Assembly: GCA_963977125.1 (NCBI GenBank)
Contig: CAXBNJ010000009.1
Span: 1 to 63,753, forward strand
DNA: 63,753 nucleotides
Reading direction: 5' to 3'
DNA from: UBA2705 sp963977125
GTDB lineage: Bacteria > Pseudomonadota > Alphaproteobacteria > Micavibrionales > Micavibrionaceae
The translations under genes were made by a program, and so were the position numbers. Of the stretch, positions 7,991 through 17,958 are shown one piece after another (position 1 is the first letter of the stretch; every line of letters starts with the position of its first letter). Below the pieces are notes generated by a model, which saw only the letters and a program-made list of their open reading frames with translations, did not search any database and was not told where the DNA came from.

Positions 7991-10900
7991 ATGGCAAAAA
8001 GAATGCTCATCGATGCAACGCACGCAGAAGAAACACGCGTCGCGGTTGTTGAAGGAAATCGCCTCGAAGAATTTGATTATGAGAGCGCTTTCAGAAAACC
8101 CCTTAAAGGTAGTATATTTCTTGCAAAAGTAACCCGTGTAGAGCCTTCTCTACAGGCTTGTTTTGTGAACTATGGTGGCAACCGCCACGGATTCCTACCT
8201 TTTTCAGAAATCCACCCTGATTATTTCCGCATTCCAATATCAGACCGCGAAGCGCTTATAGAAGCACAGCGCGTTGAAATGGAAGAGCGCCGCGCTGCAG
8301 AAGAAGCCGAAGATGAAGCTGAATTTGCAAGAGAGCATAAAGCAGCCGAAAGCAAAGATGGCGATAAAAAATCAACTGATAATGCAAAAAGCGACGATGC
8401 TGGCGAAGAAAGCACAGAACAAGATGTTGTGACACTTGAAGGCAGCGATAATTCGCCAATAGAGGACGAAGACGATAACGCCGCTAAATCTAGTGAGTCT
8501 AGCGACGAACAAGAACAAGAAGCACCAAAGCCAAGAGGCCGCGGCAGAAGAACAAGACGCCCAAGAAGAGGCAGCAATGCCGTTACAACCGGCGAAAATG
8601 ACACAGATGTAAAAACTGAGAATAAAACAGTATCAGAAGATGCGCCAGAAGCATCACAAGCCGCAGCAACAACTGAAACCCCAGTCGAAGCCACGCTCGA
8701 AGCAGCGCCTGTTGAAACATCTGAAGCAGTAGTAAAAAAGACTGATAGCGTAGAAGCTAAAAAATCAGAAACTGATAACACTGATAATAAAGAAAACATA
8801 GGTAACTTAATCACTGAGACAAAAGAAGTTTCAGATGAAGAGTTAGATTCTGAAGTAAACGGCAATGTCGATAACGGCAACCAAGCGGAAGAAAAGCCAC
8901 AAGGTCGTGGACGTGGTCGTTATAATAATCGCGGTCGCAACAACAAATCAAATAATGGTGGTCGCTCACGTGGTCGTTATAATAATGGCGGTAAACGCAA
9001 CATGGCTTCTAGCGCTCGTCGCGTTGAAGTTCTTGGCGGCGACGGTATTGAAGGCGATCAAGTTCAACGTCCATCTTGGAAAAAACATTACAAAATTCAA
9101 GAAGTCGTTAAACGCGGTCAAATTATGCTGATCCAAGCATCGAAAGAAGAGCGCGGCAATAAAGGCGCGGCCGTGACTACATATTTATCACTACCTGGCC
9201 GTTATTCAGTACTTATGCCGAACAGCCCACGCGCCGGTGGCGTTAGCCGTAAAATCGCTAATTATAAAGAGCGCAAGCGTATGCGTGAAATACTTTCAGA
9301 CCTCAGTGTGCCTGAAGGTATGTCTGTTATTATGCGTACTGCGGGTACATCACGGACCAAAACTGAAATTAAACGTGACCTTGATTACTTGATCCGTCTT
9401 TGGAACAAAATTCGCGAAACAACGCTTGTTTCAACAGCGCCCGAACTTATCTATGAAGAAGGCAATCTGACGAAACGCTCTATACGCGATATTTACACGC
9501 GTGACATTGAAGAAGTCTTAGTCGCAGGCGAAGAAGGCTATAAAGAGACTAAAAACTTCATGAAAATGCTTATTCCTTCGCACGCTAAGCGCGTACAGGA
9601 ATATAAAGAAGAGCAAATTCCACTATTCACACGCTACCAAATTGAAGCACAAATCAACGAAATCAACCAACCAACTGTGAAGTTGAAATCTGGTGGTTCG
9701 CTGGTTATTCAGCCAACAGAAGCCTTGGTCTCGATCGATGTTAACTCTGGTAGCTCCACAAAGGAGCGCCATATTGAAGAAACAGCGCTTAAAACCAATC
9801 TAGAAGCCGCTGATGAAGTGGCCCGCCAATTGCGTTTACGTGATTTGGGTGGCTTAGTGGTTATCGATTTCATCGACATGGAAAACTATCGCAATAACAG
9901 CAAAGTTGAACGTAGAATGCGTGACGCCCTTGCGGGTGATCGTGCACGCATCCAAGTTGGTCGTATTTCTAACTTTGGTTTGATGGAGCTTTCCCGCCAA
10001 CGTCTTAACCCTAGTCTGGCTGAAGCACAGCATGAAGCGTGTACGCATTGTGTTGGCACAGGTACTGTTCACACGGTTGATGCCGCAGCTATTCAAGCCC
10101 TTCGTGCGTTAGAAGAAGAAGGTACGCTTAGACGTTCAAGCCGTATCATCTTGAATCTTTCTAATCGCGTCGCCATATATGTTCTTAACAATAAGCGTCC
10201 TTTGCTTGCTGAAATTGAAGGTCGTTATGGCTTCCAATGTGAGATTCGTATCGACCCTGATATGCCTGCACGTCAATATGTTATTGAAGCTGTAAAAGAT
10301 GCTCCGCCGATTAACATGGATGACGCAGAGTCAAAAACGCAGGAAACTGCCGATTCTACACCTGCAGCGAAAACCACAACAAACACGACAACAGCCAAAA
10401 CCACAGAAGATGGTGACGGTGAAGTCACAACGCCAAGACGCACACGTGGCCGCCGTGGCGGCAGTCGCAATCGTCGTGGTGGCAGAAATCAACAACGTGA
10501 TAATGCCACAGCAGAAAACGCCAACGAAACCGCAGATACAAATACAAATGTAGCAAAAACAGATCAAACATCTGATGCTGCTGTGATTGTGGATCAAGGT
10601 GCTAAAGCTGAAATCAAGACAGAAGCTAAAGACGGTAATAAAACTCGGGCACCAAGAAGACGTCCAGCAAAAACCGATAAGCCTGCGGCTGCAGAAAACA
10701 AAACTGTTGATTCTACTGCAAGCACTTCAGAAGCTGTTGCGAGTATAGTCACGCCTGAAGTCGTTGTTAATAAGGACGATGAAAAGCCCGCAAAAAAATC
10801 GGCACGTAAAGCCCGTCCTGTGAAGGAAAAAGCTGTAAAAGAAAAAGCAGCAAAACCAGCTAAAAAACAAGACAGCGTAAAAGCAGAAGAAAAACCTAAA

Positions 10901-11086
10901 AAAGCGCCTGCACGTAAAGCGGCTGCGAAAAAAGGCAAGACTGATGATTCTACCCCAGTTGCAGCCAATAAAGCCGCAGAGCCATCAAATGATGATGCGC
11001 CTTCAGATGCACATAAAACGCATGAGACAGTAAATAAAGCGCCAGAAACAAAGAAAAAAGGATGGTGGAATCAGCTTATTGATTAA
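7991..11086 (+). CDS. rne: Ribonuclease E
   Basis: An endoribonuclease of the RNase E/G family. It starts mRNA decay and processes rRNA and tRNA precursors. At 1031 residues it has the full-length architecture: the family N terminus (MAKRMLIDATHAEETRVAVV), an S1 domain interrupted from about residue 90 to 360 by an acidic, then Arg/Gly-rich insert, the DNase-I-like catalytic core with SIDVNSGSS (Asp near 584) and VVIDFIDM (Asp near 627), the zinc link CTHC near 684-687, and a low-complexity Ala/Lys/Arg-rich tail that would scaffold the degradosome. The last residues KGWWNQLID are typical of alphaproteobacterial forms. AAGGAGAG precedes the ATG. A strong terminator follows. Confidence 0.98.
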   Translation: MAKRMLIDATHAEETRVAVVEGNRLEEFDYESAFRKPLKGSIFLAKVTRVEPSLQACFVNYGGNRHGFLPFSEIHPDYFRIPISDREALIEAQRVEMEERRAAEEAEDEAEFAREHKAAESKDGDKKSTDNAKSDDAGEESTEQDVVTLEGSDNSPIEDEDDNAAKSSESSDEQEQEAPKPRGRGRRTRRPRRGSNAVTTGENDTDVKTENKTVSEDAPEASQAAATTETPVEATLEAAPVETSEAVVKKTDSVEAKKSETDNTDNKENIGNLITETKEVSDEELDSEVNGNVDNGNQAEEKPQGRGRGRYNNRGRNNKSNNGGRSRGRYNNGGKRNMASSARRVEVLGGDGIEGDQVQRPSWKKHYKIQEVVKRGQIMLIQASKEERGNKGAAVTTYLSLPGRYSVLMPNSPRAGGVSRKIANYKERKRMREILSDLSVPEGMSVIMRTAGTSRTKTEIKRDLDYLIRLWNKIRETTLVSTAPELIYEEGNLTKRSIRDIYTRDIEEVLVAGEEGYKETKNFMKMLIPSHAKRVQEYKEEQIPLFTRYQIEAQINEINQPTVKLKSGGSLVIQPTEALVSIDVNSGSSTKERHIEETALKTNLEAADEVARQLRLRDLGGLVVIDFIDMENYRNNSKVERRMRDALAGDRARIQVGRISNFGLMELSRQRLNPSLAEAQHEACTHCVGTGTVHTVDAAAIQALRALEEEGTLRRSSRIILNLSNRVAIYVLNNKRPLLAEIEGRYGFQCEIRIDPDMPARQYVIEAVKDAPPINMDDAESKTQETADSTPAAKTTTNTTTAKTTEDGDGEVTTPRRTRGRRGGSRNRRGGRNQQRDNATAENANETADTNTNVAKTDQTSDAAVIVDQGAKAEIKTEAKDGNKTRAPRRRPAKTDKPAAAENKTVDSTASTSEAVASIVTPEVVVNKDDEKPAKKSARKARPVKEKAVKEKAAKPAKKQDSVKAEEKPKKAPARKAAAKKGKTDDSTPVAANKAAEPSNDDAPSDAHKTHETVNKAPETKKKGWWNQLID

Positions 11087-11118
11087 ACCAACTTATGATC
11101 AGCGCTAAGTAAATATAC

Positions 11119-11153
11119 AAAAACAGGCTTATTAATTTAAGCCTGTTTTTTTT
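11119..11153 (+). terminator. Rho-independent terminator of rne
   Basis: Stem AAAAACAGGCTTA / TAAGCCTGTTTTT with a six-base loop, followed by further T residues. It starts 33 bases after the rne stop. Confidence 0.92.
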
Positions 11154-11183
11154 GATCTATTATATGTGAATCTATGAATATTC

Positions 11184-11537
11184 TTACTGACAGCGCCATT
11201 TACTTAACTGGCGCCTTATTGCACTCGCTTTCAGATGCAAGCGCGTCATAAAGTGACTATCTTGATACTCATGAGACCATATCACACGAGAAGAACGCCG
11301 TGGCTTAGATTTGCTCTTTAATATTTTACGCTTTGATAAGCCTTGGCCTGACTGGCTAACCCATTCATGAACATCAACAAGGCTGTATTGATCAAGCAAG
11401 GAAAGCACGCGCGCTTTATGAAGCGCTTTATGGCGACATGAAAAGCGTCCGCGCAGGGCCCAGCGTTTAACCTCACTGTCGACCCCCGCATCAAAATGCT
11501 GTTTTACAACATATATGCGATATTCTCGTTTGTTCAT
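11184..11537 (-). CDS. Hypothetical basic protein, 117 residues
   Basis: Not recognised. Strongly basic, with many Arg, Lys and His residues; it begins MNKREYRIYVVKQHFDAGVD and ends in KASAIRRQLSKWRCQ. There is no signal peptide or membrane helix. The middle (SKRKILKSKSKPRRSSRVIW) looks like a nucleic-acid-binding or linker stretch, which is a compositional guess only. It lies between the terminator of rne and ftsK on the opposite strand. Confidence 0.5.
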   Translation of the reverse strand: MNKREYRIYVVKQHFDAGVDSEVKRWALRGRFSCRHKALHKARVLSLLDQYSLVDVHEWVSQSGQGLSKRKILKSKSKPRRSSRVIWSHEYQDSHFMTRLHLKASAIRRQLSKWRCQ

Positions 11538-11709
11538 AAAAAGCCATAAATAATATTTTTAAAATAAGCATAGATAAAAACATCAAAAGCTTAAAAATTC
11601 GTTAACATATTTGTAAAGCACACAGAGATCTGCTAGAATTAACGCTATCAAAGCCTTAACATCTTTAGGCTTAGCCCCTCAAATTCATAAATCAATAGCG
11701 CAAAGTTTC

Positions 11710-14247
11710 ATGGCAAAAAGAACATCCGTAAAAAGTAAAAAACAGATTCTACCCGATTCACTGCAAAGTTTTATCGCACGCCGTTTAGTCGACAGTGCGG
11801 GCTTAAGCATATTGTTAATCGGTGGTTTTATTCTGGCCACGCTATTAACCTATAATCATAAAGACCCTTCAGCCAATACAGCCCTAAGCGCTGATATTGA
11901 TGGCGCGCATAATATGGGCGGTCATATCGGCTCTGTATTATCTGATATATTGGCACAAAGCTTTGGCTTTGGCGCTCTTGCATTAGGGATTTTACCTGTA
12001 ATATGGGGGCTGCGTCTCATCAAGCGTAAGCCGATTAAGAATTTTGCGCTAAGATTTGCGTGTTTTCTATTTGCGACAATCAGCCTTTCTATTGGCCTAA
12101 CCCTTTTCCCTGCTGGCTCATTATTGGATCAACCTTATTTGGGCGGAAGCGCTGGTATGCTCGTCACAAATAGCCTATCTGGTGTACTGCCCGCGAGTTT
12201 TGCGCCAACCGCGCATATCGCTATTCCTTTTATCTTTCTTGTACTCTCACTCTTTACCGCGGCTATTGCCAGTGGCTTACAAAAGCAAGAATGGCTTAAT
12301 ATATATTTGCGCATTGCTGGCTTTTTTGTATTTCTATACGAGGTCACCATTTATGCCCTACAATCTTTTCAAAACTGGCTAAATAGACATGGTGCTTACG
12401 AACAAGGCACGCCGCGTAAAATGTTAAATATATCTATGCCAAAATGGAAAAAGCCTGAAAACGCCCAAAACACCACGCAAAAAGCCGCTAGAAAACGCCC
12501 AAAACTTTCAGGCAAAGATAAGCCTGCGCCGCAAGAGCAAGATTTTGATGTACGTGACACGTTTACCCCGCCGCCTTCTGGGGCATCCGCAGCCATCGAT
12601 GATGATTATAGCGCGGATAATACAAATGCTGCCGCGCCCGTTAAAAAGCCCTTTAAAGTTATGGCGCCCCATAAAAAAGAAACACCAAAATCCGATAGCA
12701 AACAAATTGCTTTATCGCTTGATACAAACAGCGAATGGGAATTACCAAGCATTGATCTACTCGATGAAACCCCAAGTGAGACGGTTAACCCTGATGAAGA
12801 TAAGAAGTTTTTAGAAGGCAATGCAGAGCGCCTACAAAATGTTTTGGGCGATTATAATGTAAAAGGTGACATCGTATCGATCCACCCAGGACCCGTTGTG
12901 ACTCTCTATGAACTCGAACCGGCTCCAGGCACAAAATCATCGCGGGTCATTAATCTCTCAGATGATATTGCCCGCTCAATGGCTGCTGTGTCCGTACGTG
13001 CCGCCGTTGTGCCAGGGCGTAATGTTATTGGCATTGAACTGCCTAATAAGGTGCGTGAGACAGTCTATTTACGTGACCTACTACAAAGCCGTGATTATAT
13101 ACGCAGCTCCGCTCATCTGCCTTTAATCCTCGGCAATGATATTGGCGGCCATGCCGTCATTGCTGATTTAAGCAAGATGCCGCATTTACTGGTTGCGGGT
13201 ACAACAGGCGCAGGTAAGTCAGTTGCCGTGAACACGATGATTTTATCATTGCTCTATCGCTTACCACCTGAAAAATGTCGCTTCATTATGATCGATCCAA
13301 AAATGCTTGAGCTCTCTGTTTATGACGATATTCCGCATTTGCTCTCACCTGTGGTGACCGAACCCGCGCGCGCTATTGTCGCTCTTAAATGGGTGGTGCA
13401 AGAAATGGAAAATCGTTACCGCTCCATGTCAAAACTCGGCGTGCGTAATATTGATGGTTATAATAAGCGCGTAGTAGAAGCCGCGAAAAAAGGTGAAGTC
13501 TTACTGCGCAAGGTTCAAACAGGATTTGAGACAGAAACAGGCCGGCCCACTTACGAAGATCAGCCTTTAGATCTTGAAGAATTACCCTATATCGTCGTCG
13601 TCGTTGATGAATTTGCCGATTTAATGCTCGTTGCGGGTAAAGATGTTGAAAATGCCATTCAGCGCCTCGCACAGATGGCCAGAGCCGCCGGCATACATTT
13701 AATCATGGCGACACAGCGCCCATCTGTTGATGTTATCACGGGCGTTATCAAAGCCAACTTCCCGACACGGATTAGTTTCTCCGTAACCTCTAAAATTGAT
13801 AGCCGTACAATTCTCGGCGAAGGCGGCGCTGAACAATTACTTGGGATGGGTGATATGCTCTATATGGCCGCTGGTGGCCGCATTACCCGTGTACACGGCC
13901 CATTTGCCAGTGATTCCGAAGTAGAGCGCGTTGTTAAGCATATTAAAACACAAGGCGCGCCAGCCTATCTCGATGATATTACGAATGGTGGCGCAGATGG
14001 TGGCTTTGACCTTGAAGGGGGTGGCGAAGCCGGTGGCGCTGAAGTTGATGAACTTTACGACCAAGCGGTGGCTTTGGTGGCGCGTGAGCGACGCGCCTCA
14101 ACCAGTTACATTCAACGCTACCTCCAAATCGGTTATAACCGCGCAGCACGCATTATCGAAGAAATGGAACGTCAAGGCATTGTTGGCGCCGCCAATCACG
14201 TTGGTAAACGGGAGATTCTGGTCGCCGATCATGGCGGCGAAACTTAA
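11710..14247 (+). CDS. ftsK: DNA translocase FtsK
   Basis: A septal DNA pump that clears the chromosome from the closing division site and activates dif recombination. The 845 residues hold four N-terminal membrane helices (within about 25-215), a short Pro/Ala/Lys-rich linker (about 240-350), and the C-terminal motor. Walker A is AGTTGAGKS near residues 497-505, and the Walker B region is YIVVVVDEFADLM. The gamma domain, which reads polar KOPS sequences, is at about 781-845 (AVALVARERRASTSYIQRYL then GYNRAARIIEEMERQGIVG). The linker is short compared with E. coli. A terminator follows at 14306. In many alphaproteobacteria lolA lies directly downstream; here it is 7 kb away. Confidence 0.98.
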   Translation: MAKRTSVKSKKQILPDSLQSFIARRLVDSAGLSILLIGGFILATLLTYNHKDPSANTALSADIDGAHNMGGHIGSVLSDILAQSFGFGALALGILPVIWGLRLIKRKPIKNFALRFACFLFATISLSIGLTLFPAGSLLDQPYLGGSAGMLVTNSLSGVLPASFAPTAHIAIPFIFLVLSLFTAAIASGLQKQEWLNIYLRIAGFFVFLYEVTIYALQSFQNWLNRHGAYEQGTPRKMLNISMPKWKKPENAQNTTQKAARKRPKLSGKDKPAPQEQDFDVRDTFTPPPSGASAAIDDDYSADNTNAAAPVKKPFKVMAPHKKETPKSDSKQIALSLDTNSEWELPSIDLLDETPSETVNPDEDKKFLEGNAERLQNVLGDYNVKGDIVSIHPGPVVTLYELEPAPGTKSSRVINLSDDIARSMAAVSVRAAVVPGRNVIGIELPNKVRETVYLRDLLQSRDYIRSSAHLPLILGNDIGGHAVIADLSKMPHLLVAGTTGAGKSVAVNTMILSLLYRLPPEKCRFIMIDPKMLELSVYDDIPHLLSPVVTEPARAIVALKWVVQEMENRYRSMSKLGVRNIDGYNKRVVEAAKKGEVLLRKVQTGFETETGRPTYEDQPLDLEELPYIVVVVDEFADLMLVAGKDVENAIQRLAQMARAAGIHLIMATQRPSVDVITGVIKANFPTRISFSVTSKIDSRTILGEGGAEQLLGMGDMLYMAAGGRITRVHGPFASDSEVERVVKHIKTQGAPAYLDDITNGGADGGFDLEGGGEAGGAEVDELYDQAVALVARERRASTSYIQRYLQIGYNRAARIIEEMERQGIVGAANHVGKREILVADHGGET

Positions 14248-14305
14248 CAGTCCATAAAGCAACGAAGCGCTTACGCTCAAAGGGCTAAGGCTATAAATTA
14301 GAAAC

Positions 14306-14336
14306 AAAGCCAGAAAGCAATATTTTCTGGCTTTTT
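14306..14336 (+). terminator. Rho-independent terminator of ftsK
   Basis: Stem AAAGCCAGAAA / TTTTCTGGCTTT with a short loop and a T-run. It lies just before mnmG, so mnmG probably has its own promoter. Confidence 0.85.
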
Positions 14337-14362
14337 CATATTAGATGAAGTATAAGACGGAC

Positions 14363-16255
14363 ATGATGAATAGAAAATTTGATGTAATTGTTATTGGTGG
14401 CGGTCATGCAGGCTGTGAAGCAGCAGCCGCAGCGGCGCGCACAGGCGCGCATACCGCCCTTGTCACGCATAAATTGGCGACAATTGGTGTGATGTCTTGC
14501 AACCCTGCTATAGGGGGTTTAGGCAAAGGTCACTTGGTGCGTGAAATAGACGCCCTTGATGGTTTAATGGGGCGCGCTATCGATAAAGGCGGCATTCAGT
14601 TCCGTATGCTTAATGCATCCAAAGGCGCTGCCGTACGCGGCCCTCGCGCGCAGGCCGATCGTAAATTATACCGCGAAGCCATGCAGCAGCTTATTGCCGA
14701 ACAAGAAAACCTAACATTAATCGAAGCGGGCGTTGATGACCTTGTTATGGCTGATGGTCAAATTACAGGCATTATTACTGATACAGATGAAACAATTGAT
14801 ACAAGCGCGGTTGTCCTGACAACGGGTACATTTTTACGCGGCATTATTCATCGCGGTGAAGATCAAAGCTCCGCTGGTCGCGTCGGCGAACAAGCCGCGC
14901 AAAAACTCGGTGAGACTTTAGAGCGCCTTGGTATGCCCCTTGGCCGCCTTAAAACAGGCACGCCAGCGCGCCTTGATGGCCGTACAATTAATTGGGATCT
15001 TTGCGAAGAACAGCCCGGTGATAACCCACCATTGCCCTTCTCGTTTATCAATACAGAAGTAACAATTCCACAAATATCATGCTATATCACCCATACAAGC
15101 ACAACAACACATGATATTATTCGCGCGAATATTGACCGCGCCCCTATATATTCAGGGCAAATCGAAAGCAAGGGCCCGCGTTACTGCCCATCTATCGAAG
15201 ATAAAATTATGCGCTTTGCTGATAAAGATCGCCATCAGATATTCTTAGAGCCTGAAGGTCTTGACGACCATACAGTTTACCCGAATGGAATTTCAACGTC
15301 CTTGCCTGTTGATGTGCAAGATAAATTCATTCGTAGTATAGTTGGCCTAGAAGACGTAAAAATTATCGAATATGGCTATGCCGTTGAATATGATTATTGC
15401 GATCCACGTGATTTACGCCCGACACTCGAATCCTCACGGATTAACGGTCTATATCTCGCCGGTCAAATTAATGGTACGACGGGCTATGAAGAAGCGGGCG
15501 CACAAGGCCTTATGGCTGGTATTAATGCAGCAATCGCGACCACGCAATCCGCACAATCAGATAAAAACGCGAATACGGCAGAGCCTTTTATTCTTGATCG
15601 CTCAGAAGCGTATATCGGTGTGATGATTGATGATTTAATCACACGCGGCGCGCCAGAGCCTTATAGAATGTTTACAAGTCGCGCTGAATATCGTCTGCGC
15701 TTACGCGCAGATAACGCTGATCAACGCTTGACCCCACGCGGCATAGAAATTGGCTGTGTAAGCGCTCAAAGACAAGCTATCTGGGATGAAAAATCAAAAC
15801 ATCTAGATAGCGCCCGTCAAATGCTCAACGTAGATTTAAAACTTTCACCGAACGCCGCCGCTAAGCATGGCATCACCATCAAGCATGACGGTAAAGTCCG
15901 TAGCGCATCTGAGCTGCTCGCTTATTCAAATATTGACTGGGCTTTATTGGCCTCTATTTGGCCACAAATGCTAGAGCTCGACCCAGCCATACAAGAGCAA
16001 ATTGAGATTGATTCCGTTTATGCAGGCTATTTATCGCGTCAAGATTCCGATATTACAGCCTTTAAAAAAGATGAGGCCTTAAAGATTCCAGAAGACTTCA
16101 CCTATACGGATGTCGGTTCGCTCTCAAATGAAATCATACAAACATTATGCGATGCGCGCCCCGCCACGATTGGCGCCGCAGCCCGCTTACCCGGCATAAC
16201 GCCAACCGCGATAGTGTCCATCCTTCGCCACATTAAACGTAAAGAAGCAGCCTAG
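14363..16255 (+). CDS. mnmG: tRNA uridine-5-carboxymethylaminomethyl modification enzyme MnmG (GidA)
   Basis: An FAD enzyme that, with MnmE, forms cmnm5U at the wobble position of several tRNAs. It has the dinucleotide fold near the N terminus (VIVIGGGHAGCEAAAAAART), the MnmG signature region (SCNPAIGGLGKGHLVREIDA), the PRAQADRKLYR segment, and a C-terminal MnmE-binding helical domain ending ARLPGITPTAIVSILRHIK. The open frame starts at 14345, but the tandem ATGs at 14363 and 14366 better match the family N terminus (MNRKFDVIV). It heads the mnmG-rsmG-parA-parB cluster. The partner gene mnmE, often adjacent in alphaproteobacteria, is not in this window. Confidence 0.97.
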   Translation: MMNRKFDVIVIGGGHAGCEAAAAAARTGAHTALVTHKLATIGVMSCNPAIGGLGKGHLVREIDALDGLMGRAIDKGGIQFRMLNASKGAAVRGPRAQADRKLYREAMQQLIAEQENLTLIEAGVDDLVMADGQITGIITDTDETIDTSAVVLTTGTFLRGIIHRGEDQSSAGRVGEQAAQKLGETLERLGMPLGRLKTGTPARLDGRTINWDLCEEQPGDNPPLPFSFINTEVTIPQISCYITHTSTTTHDIIRANIDRAPIYSGQIESKGPRYCPSIEDKIMRFADKDRHQIFLEPEGLDDHTVYPNGISTSLPVDVQDKFIRSIVGLEDVKIIEYGYAVEYDYCDPRDLRPTLESSRINGLYLAGQINGTTGYEEAGAQGLMAGINAAIATTQSAQSDKNANTAEPFILDRSEAYIGVMIDDLITRGAPEPYRMFTSRAEYRLRLRADNADQRLTPRGIEIGCVSAQRQAIWDEKSKHLDSARQMLNVDLKLSPNAAAKHGITIKHDGKVRSASELLAYSNIDWALLASIWPQMLELDPAIQEQIEIDSVYAGYLSRQDSDITAFKKDEALKIPEDFTYTDVGSLSNEIIQTLCDARPATIGAAARLPGITPTAIVSILRHIKRKEAA

Positions 16256-16258
16256 CTC

Positions 16259-16888
16259 ATGAGCAAGAATAATCAGAACAGCCTCGACTCAAAGGTGAAT
16301 GTTTCACGTGAAACAGACTCCAAGTTGAAACAATACGAAGCCCTGCTCAATAAATGGCAAAAAGCCCTTAATATTGTAAGCCCATCAACATTGGCCGACT
16401 CGAAAATTCGCCACTTTGATGATTCGCTACAAATCCTCCCTTTATTGCCAGAAAACACCAAAACACTTTACGATTTAGGCAGTGGAGGTGGATTCCCAGG
16501 AATGGTTCTTGCCATTGCCGCGCCGGATGTATCTGTTAGCTTAATTGAATCGGACAGAAAAAAATGCAGTTTTTTATCGAGTGTTTCACGTGAAACAAAA
16601 TCCTCTGCGAACGTCGTCAATGCGCGCGTTGAAAGCAGCGATCTTCCCGCGCCGGATGTTATTACAGCCCGTGCACTCGCTGACCTTAAGACCCTAATGG
16701 GCTGGTGCTTAAAATGGGCAGAAGAGAATCCTGACCTTGTTCTGATATTCCCTAAAGGCCGTGCTGTGCAGCAAGAAATCACACAAGCACAGGTGGATTA
16801 TAACTTTGAATACAAAGAAATCCCGTCCGAAACCAGCGCAGAAGCAACAATCATCATTGTGTATAAACTGGCGCTAAAGACAGCCTAA
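16259..16888 (+). CDS. rsmG: 16S rRNA (guanine-527-N7) methyltransferase RsmG
   Basis: Methylates G527 of 16S rRNA using SAM. The 209-residue sequence has the family opening (YEALLNKWQKALNIVSPSTL) and the SAM-binding motif YDLGSGGGFPGMVLAIAAP at about residues 71-89. Three bases separate it from mnmG, so the pair is an operon. Two copies of the pentapeptide VSRET (about residues 15-19 and 109-113) are encoded by perfect parS sequences, so the protein sequence is partly dictated by the centromere sites it carries. Confidence 0.97.
   Translation: MSKNNQNSLDSKVNVSRETDSKLKQYEALLNKWQKALNIVSPSTLADSKIRHFDDSLQILPLLPENTKTLYDLGSGGGFPGMVLAIAAPDVSVSLIESDRKKCSFLSSVSRETKSSANVVNARVESSDLPAPDVITARALADLKTLMGWCLKWAEENPDLVLIFPKGRAVQQEITQAQVDYNFEYKEIPSETSAEATIIIVYKLALKTA
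16300..16315. other. parS centromere site 1
   Basis: TGTTTCACGTGAAACA, a perfect 16-bp palindrome identical to the chromosomal ParB-binding consensus. It lies within rsmG, encoding part of NVSRETD, about 1.7 kb upstream of parB. Confidence 0.97.
16582..16597. other. parS centromere site 2
   Basis: A second perfect TGTTTCACGTGAAACA, 282 bases from the first and also inside rsmG, encoding SVSRETK. Both copies are in the same reading phase of the gene. Confidence 0.97.
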
Positions 16889-17001
16889 ACTTGACCTAAC
16901 CACCCCAAAACTGATTCAATAGCATTAATTCATCAGTATATAAATATTTGGGTGGCTTTCGACATAGACGCCCGAACAACACTAAACGATATGGTGCACC
17001 T

Positions 17002-17871
17002 ATGGTCAAGAAGAGCTCCCTACCTAAAGTTTTTATGCGTCGCCCTAAACTTGCGCGCAAAAGCACAACGTTAAAAATCCCAAGATTATTAGCGATCGCC
17101 AATCAAAAAGGCGGGGTAGGTAAGACAACAACAGCCATAAATTTAGCAACAGCGCTTTGTGCCGTTGGTAAATCTGTATTATTAGTGGATTTAGACCCAC
17201 AGGGTAACGCTTCAACAGGCCTTGGCGTTCGTCGCAGCGCTATACGCAAAAGCTCTTATGATTTATTGTTTGAAGATGCTGATGCCGCGCAAGCTGGCGT
17301 TGCGACTAAAGTTCCAGGGCTTTATGTTCTACCATCATCAATTCATCTCTCTGGCGCAGAAATAGAGCTCGTCACAGCCGAACGCCGCGAATATCGCCTG
17401 CGTGAAGCATTGCGCAAGCCTCTGCCTTATGATTACGTGATTATTGATTGCCCGCCTTCTTTGAATCTTTTAACGCTAAACGCTTTTGTCGCCGTTGATT
17501 CGGTTATCGTGCCGCTACAATGCGAATTTTATGCGCTTGAGGGCTTATCACATCTTACAAAAACAATTGAGCGCGTCAAACGCACTTATAATCCGAGCCT
17601 AAATATACATGGTGTTCTGCTCACCATGTTTGACCGCAGAAACAATTTATCGTCTATGGTTGCCGATGATGTGCGTAAATATTTCGGTGACACGGTTTAT
17701 AAAACAGTTATTCCGCGTAATGTACGCCTATCTGAAGCGCCTTCATTTGGATTGCCTGCGATTATCTATGATATGAAGAGCGCCGGCTCACATGCTTATA
17801 TTCAGCTTGCTGGCGAAGTATTACGCCGCGAGAAGAAACTTATTGCCGCAAACACGCAACAAGTTGCTTAA
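17002..17871 (+). CDS. parA: Chromosome partitioning ATPase ParA
   Basis: A Walker-type ATPase that binds the nucleoid and moves ParB-parS complexes away from the pole. The deviant Walker A is ANQKGGVGKTTTAINLATAL, followed by LLVDLDPQGNAST and the Walker B region YVIIDCPPSLNLLTLNA. It has a basic leader (MVKKSSLPKVFMRRPKLARK) before the fold. The ATG at 17002 (289 residues) is preferred; the frame is open from a TTG at 16948, and an ATG at 17035 is also possible. It lies 113 bases after rsmG and 87 bases before parB. Confidence 0.97.
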   Translation: MVKKSSLPKVFMRRPKLARKSTTLKIPRLLAIANQKGGVGKTTTAINLATALCAVGKSVLLVDLDPQGNASTGLGVRRSAIRKSSYDLLFEDADAAQAGVATKVPGLYVLPSSIHLSGAEIELVTAERREYRLREALRKPLPYDYVIIDCPPSLNLLTLNAFVAVDSVIVPLQCEFYALEGLSHLTKTIERVKRTYNPSLNIHGVLLTMFDRRNNLSSMVADDVRKYFGDTVYKTVIPRNVRLSEAPSFGLPAIIYDMKSAGSHAYIQLAGEVLRREKKLIAANTQQVA

Positions 17872-17958
17872 AAGCAAAACCACCAAGAAACACAATAAAA
17901 CATAAATAAACACGCATATTTATATATGCGCCATGATAAGACGAAAAGGACATAGCTT

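Noticed and set aside
8221..10968. Several long open frames on the minus strand and in other frames inside rne
   Set aside because: They run antisense to the acidic and Lys-rich low-complexity parts of rne; composition explains them and none has a family signature or ribosome site.
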